Assembly: GCA_022837185.1 (NCBI GenBank)
Contig: JALHJD010000081.1
Span: 1 to 10,448 of the forward strand
Direction of reading: 5' to 3'
DNA: 10,448 bases
Origin: Desulfobacteraceae bacterium
Lineage (GTDB): Bacteria; Desulfobacterota; Desulfobulbia; Desulfobulbales; Desulfobulbaceae
The position numbers and the translations under genes were made by a program. The notes beneath the pieces were generated by a model, which ran no database searches, was not told the DNA's origin, and saw only the letters and a list, made by a program, of their open reading frames with translations. Positions 8,188-10,448 of the stretch are shown here, one piece after another (within the stretch, counting starts at the first letter, position 1; every line of letters starts with the position of its first letter).

Positions 8188-9468
8188 ATGTCCAGTACCA
8201 AAGATTTTGACAGGGCCATAGCCATAGGGCGGCCGCCCAATGTCCGGAAGCTGTTTCCCAATTCCCGCGCTCTGATCGTCAGCGGCAAGGTCATCGACCG
8301 GGCCCTCCTGAAAAAAGGCAAGGCCATGACCATGGCCGCCAACGGCCGCAGCCACATTGTCATCCGCGGGGCTCTTCAGGCCGCCCAGCGCGCCCGGGCC
8401 GCGCTCATCATCGAGATAGCCCGTTCCGAAGGCGGTGCCAAGGCCTATTGCGCGACCAACTTCTGGAACCTCGCCCGCCAGGTGGATGCGGTCTGCAACG
8501 AACTGGGGATCACCGTGCCGGTGGCCATCCATGCCGACCATTACGGCATCAAGAAGAGGGAGGATATCCCCTTTGCCGAAGTGGAAATTCCCTCCCTGTT
8601 TGACGCGGGCATTACCTCCATAGCTATCGACGCCTCCCATATGCCCGACGACGAGAATCTTCTGGCCAGCATCGAACTGGCCCGGCTGATCCCTTCCTGG
8701 GCCGGCTATGAAACCGAAGTCGGTGAGATCAAGGGAAAGCTCGGTCTGTCGTCGGTCCCGGAAGCATTGTTTCTGATCCAGGGGCTGAACGCCCACGAAA
8801 TATATCCCGACTGGATTGCCCTCAACAACGGCACCACCCATGGCATCGAGGCCAGCGACCAGGGAATTCAGGTCGAATTGACCCGGGAAATCCATGAAGC
8901 CCTGGCCGATTACCGGGTTTCGGGGGCCCAGCACGGCACCTCCGGCAACAGTTCCGAGCGGCTGCGGGCCATTGCCGCAGAGACCAGGACCACCAAGGCC
9001 AACGTGGCCACCGCCCTGCAGATGATATCCTGGGGGGTGGAGGTCAACGATTACGGCAACGCCATTCTGGATGACAAGGGTGAGTTCGTCAAGGTCAGGG
9101 GAGAAGGGGTGACCGAGGAACTGTGGCAGGAAATGAAGGAGTATGCCGCCGCCCAGGGATGGAAAGGAGGCAACTACAAGAAGCTCAACCTGGTCTTTGA
9201 AAACAGGATACTCGGCCAACCCAGGGAAGTGCGCGAGCGGATGGCGGCCAGGGTGGAGAACTTCATCCATTCCATGCTCGTTGACGTGTTCAACGCCGCC
9301 GATACCGCTGACCACGCCCTCGAGGTCATTCTTGCCGCCGGTTCGCACGACCCCGGTCCGAAAACCGGCCGGCTGGAGAAGCCCGAAGACTGGACGGTAG
9401 AGCGGATCAGGGCCCGGGCCGCCCGGATGAATACCGATAAAGGGCCCCAAGGGGACTTTGAGGATTAA
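8188..9468 (+). CDS. Class II fructose-bisphosphate aldolase family protein, divergent
   Basis: The 426-residue protein has the motif order of zinc-dependent class II aldolases. HADH at 115-118 matches HxDH, with Asp117 as candidate acid/base and His118 as metal ligand. ASHMPDDEN follows. ETEVGE around 175-180 matches the conserved glutamate region. His218 in NNGTTHG and His249 in GAQHGTSG match the other two metal-binding histidines, and Asn272 in KANVAT matches the substrate-binding asparagine. The usual NIDT after the last strand is NVAT here, so the aspartate equivalent to E. coli Asp288 is absent. The family normally cleaves fructose 1,6-bisphosphate or related sugar phosphates, so the real substrate is uncertain. 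The protein is longer than typical FbaA (about 359 residues), mainly at the C-terminus. A strong GGAGAGGAGG precedes ATG 8188. The next gene follows after 11 bp. Confidence 0.8.
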   Translation: MSSTKDFDRAIAIGRPPNVRKLFPNSRALIVSGKVIDRALLKKGKAMTMAANGRSHIVIRGALQAAQRARAALIIEIARSEGGAKAYCATNFWNLARQVDAVCNELGITVPVAIHADHYGIKKREDIPFAEVEIPSLFDAGITSIAIDASHMPDDENLLASIELARLIPSWAGYETEVGEIKGKLGLSSVPEALFLIQGLNAHEIYPDWIALNNGTTHGIEASDQGIQVELTREIHEALADYRVSGAQHGTSGNSSERLRAIAAETRTTKANVATALQMISWGVEVNDYGNAILDDKGEFVKVRGEGVTEELWQEMKEYAAAQGWKGGNYKKLNLVFENRILGQPREVRERMAARVENFIHSMLVDVFNAADTADHALEVILAAGSHDPGPKTGRLEKPEDWTVERIRARAARMNTDKGPQGDFED

Positions 9469-9479
9469 GGGCAAGGGAA

Positions 9480-10448
9480 ATGGACAATATTCTCATCACC
9501 GGGGCAGCCGGATTCATCGGGTTTCACCTGGCCAGGCGCCTGCTGGCCGAAGGCAGGACCGTTGTCGGGTTGGACAATCTCAATGACTATTACGATCCGG
9601 CCCTGAAGCGGGCCCGCCTGGCCCAACTGGAGCGCTTTCCCGCGTTCGTTCACGCCCATATGGACCTGGCCGACAGGACGGCCGTTCCCCGCCTGTTTGC
9701 GGAGAACCGTTTCGATGCGGTGGTGAATCTCGCCGCCCAGGCCGGGGTCCGTTATTCCCTGGCCAACCCTCATTCCTATGTGGACACCAACCTGGTCGGT
9801 TTTGTCAATATCCTGGAGGGATGCCGCCACAACGGCGTCAAGCATCTGGTCTACGCCTCCTCCAGTTCGGTGTACGGCGCCAACACCAGAATGCCGTTTT
9901 CGGTCCACGCCAACGTGGATCACCCGGTGTCCCTGTACGCCGCCTCCAAGAAGGCCAATGAGCTGATGGCCCATACCTACAGCCATCTTTTCGGTCTGCC
10001 CGCCACCGGGCTCAGGTTTTTCACCGTCTACGGGCCGTGGGGAAGGCCGGACATGGCCCTTTTCCTCTTTACCAGGGCCATTCTTGAAGACCGGCCCATC
10101 GATGTCTTCAACAACGGCAACATGGAACGTGATTTTACCTATATCGGTGACATCGTCGAAGGGGTCTGCCGGATCATCGACCGCCTGCCGGCGCCGAATC
10201 CGCAGTGGACGGGTGACGATCCCGACCCCGCCACCAGTTACTGTCCATGGCGGGTGTACAACATCGGCAATAACCGCAAGGAAAAACTGATGCGCTATAT
10301 CGAGGTGCTGGAAGAGTGCCTGGGCAAAACAGCCGAGAAGAATTTCCTGCCCATGCAGGCTGGTGACGTGCCGGCCACGTATGCCGACGTCGGCGACCTG
10401 GTGCGGGACACGGGTTTTAAACCCGAGACCTCCATCGAGGAGGGCATC
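9480..10448 (+). CDS. NAD-dependent sugar-nucleotide epimerase, UDP-glucuronate 4-epimerase type (3' end beyond window)
   Basis: This is an extended short-chain dehydrogenase/reductase; 323 residues are present and the frame is open to the last base. Members of the closest group interconvert UDP-glucuronate and UDP-galacturonate for surface polysaccharides. The NAD-binding TGAAGFIG is at residues 7-14. It is followed by DNLNDYYDP and [13 protein letters not shown], both typical of UDP-glucuronate 4-epimerases, then SSSSVYG at 127-133 and the catalytic Tyr153-x-x-x-Lys157 in [23 protein letters not shown] and [14 protein letters not shown] complete the substrate-binding part. The family is about 335 residues, so only about a dozen are missing. 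ATG 9480 has AAGGG upstream and lies 11 bp after the aldolase stop, so the two genes are probably co-transcribed. UDP-galactose or UDP-GlcNAc epimerase activity cannot be excluded. Confidence 0.9.
   Translation, partial: MDNILITGAAGFIGFHLARRLLAEGRTVVGLDNLNDYYDPALKRARLAQLERFPAFVHAHMDLADRTAVPRLFAENRFDAVVNLAAQAGVRYSLANPHSYVDTNLVGFVNILEGCRHNGVKHLVYASSSSVYGANTRMPFSVHANVDHPVSLYAASKKANELMAHTYSHLFGLPATGLRFFTVYGPWGRPDMALFLFTRAILEDRPIDVFNNGNMERDFTYIGDIVEGVCRIIDRLPAPNPQWTGDDPDPATSYCPWRVYNIGNNRKEKLMRYIEVLEECLGKTAEKNFLPMQAGDVPATYADVGDLVRDTGFKPETSIEEGI

Noticed and set aside
7624..9474. Open frame of 616 codons on the minus strand, antisense to tatC, the repeat and the aldolase gene
   Set aside because: It crosses two genes and the repeat element, shows no family motifs, and is an antisense shadow of GC-rich coding sequence.

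Overview
The window looks like an ordinary chromosomal housekeeping region from a GC-rich Gram-negative bacterium. I infer a delta-proteobacterium in the broad Desulfobacterota sense, possibly a Desulfobulbus-like sulfate reducer. The basis is the gene order rho-rpmE-prfA-prmC-murA, a PilS/PilR-type two-component pair and the protein sequence style. This placement is by family knowledge only and was not tested by any search.

Left part, plus strand (1-3909): the 3' end of rho, then rpmE (ribosomal protein L31), prfA (release factor 1), prmC (the methyltransferase that modifies release factors) and murA (first committed step of peptidoglycan synthesis). A hairpin followed by nine Ts lies between rpmE and prfA and probably separates rho-rpmE from prfA-prmC-murA. 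The prmC and murA genes are one base apart. The release factor and the enzyme that methylates its GGQ loop are therefore made together.

Middle, minus strand (3899-7039): an NtrC-family sigma-54 activator with a PilR-type C-terminus, followed 60 bp downstream by a six-helix membrane histidine kinase with a PAS domain (PilS-like). The kinase gene ends inside the 3' end of murA, an 11-bp convergent overlap.

Right part, plus strand (7130-10448): a candidate sigma-70 promoter with an 8-bp direct repeat, then tatC. The tatC gene is split between two reading frames at a run of nine Ts. It may be an assembly error, a pseudogene, or a gene rescued by slippage. After tatC comes an 80-bp REP/MITE-like double-hairpin repeat, a divergent member of the class II aldolase family, and a UDP-glucuronate 4-epimerase-type sugar-nucleotide epimerase that runs off the end of the window.

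I do not see a clear new defence, mobile or secondary-metabolite system here. The points most worth checking are the tatC frameshift at the T9 run, the prfA leader (where a second T9 run, a Shine-Dalgarno and an alternative start sit in a terminator hairpin), the repeat element, and the aldolase homologue with altered active-site residues.
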